From Bog-473 sp963840245 (GTDB lineage: Bacteria > Actinomycetota > Acidimicrobiia > Acidimicrobiales > RAAP-2): a stretch of DNA of 22,810 nt. The notes under the pieces were generated by a model. The model saw only the letters and a program-made list of their open reading frames with translations, had not been told where the DNA came from and did no database searches. The stretch lies in contig CAWIYI010000019.1 of NCBI GenBank assembly GCA_963840245.1, forward strand, positions 1-22,810, in the 5' to 3' direction. Position numbers and translations under genes: made by a program. Position 1 is the stretch's first letter. Each line of letters starts with the position of its first letter. Positions 22,684 to 22,810 of the stretch are shown here, one piece after another.

Positions 22684-22810
22684 GGCTGACGCCGTGGCCA
22701 GGCCGGCACGAGGACCCCGGCGTATTTCTCCCGAACTGTAAACAGATCCGTTGAGAGTTCACGGGACAACCCCGGACCCTTCCAACTGCGAATGGCTCAG
22801 CTCAGCTCAG

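Noticed and set aside
22700..22775. Possible inverted repeat CCCGAACT / AGTTCACGGG in the tail
   Set aside because: The arms align only with a two-base insertion and a long loop; too weak to call a terminator.

Overview
The window is very GC-rich, densely coded and close-packed, with many 1-20 base gene overlaps. Its gene content fits a high-GC Actinomycetota genome, possibly of the Acidimicrobiia type. Markers for this are a homodimeric AceE pyruvate dehydrogenase E1, an actinobacterial lpd - E2 - lipB/lipA cluster, a SufC-SufS-SufU iron-sulfur module, an Rrf2 regulator and a DinB-like protein. This placement is inferred from gene content only. There is no rRNA, tRNA, CRISPR array or insertion sequence, and the region looks like ordinary chromosomal core with some lineage-specific small genes.

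Layout. Bases 1-6552 carry mixed single genes: the membrane-anchored C-terminus of a cut gene, an alpha/beta hydrolase, a VOC protein, a PAP2-like membrane protein, a small hypothetical, a ketopantoate-reductase-like enzyme, a double-hotdog thioesterase, a conserved helical hypothetical, and a STAS anti-sigma-factor antagonist that overlaps a 47-residue zinc-ribbon gene. Bases 6640-14523 form a lipoate / pyruvate dehydrogenase block. On the minus strand lpd, the E2 acyltransferase and a single-reading-frame LipB-LipA fusion lie head to tail; rnhA lies upstream of lpd, and aceE diverges from rnhA. This one locus encodes E1, E2, E3 and the whole octanoyl-transfer plus sulfur-insertion route that lipoylates E2.

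Bases 14530-15789 hold a tightly overlapping minus-strand operon: a cysteine-free Rrf2 regulator, a DinB-like protein and a small CC-motif protein. It diverges from an HhH-GPD repair protein coupled to thiE. Bases 17110-17389 are a non-coding interval with a 21-base-period direct repeat and a perfect AT-rich 13-bp palindrome. Next come a minus-strand pair (acyl-CoA dehydrogenase, and an alpha/beta hydrolase fold protein lacking its nucleophile) and a plus-strand MBL hydrolase. The window closes with sufC-sufS-sufU (20101-22639) and a repeat-bearing tail.

The most notable items are the LipB-LipA fusion, the short zinc-ribbon gene coupled to STAS, a run of 19 prolines in E2 encoded by a trinucleotide microsatellite, two enzymes with replaced catalytic residues, and a recurring -10-like element about 6-8 bases before several start codons, which suggests leaderless transcripts. 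I did not find a clear new defence or mobile system.
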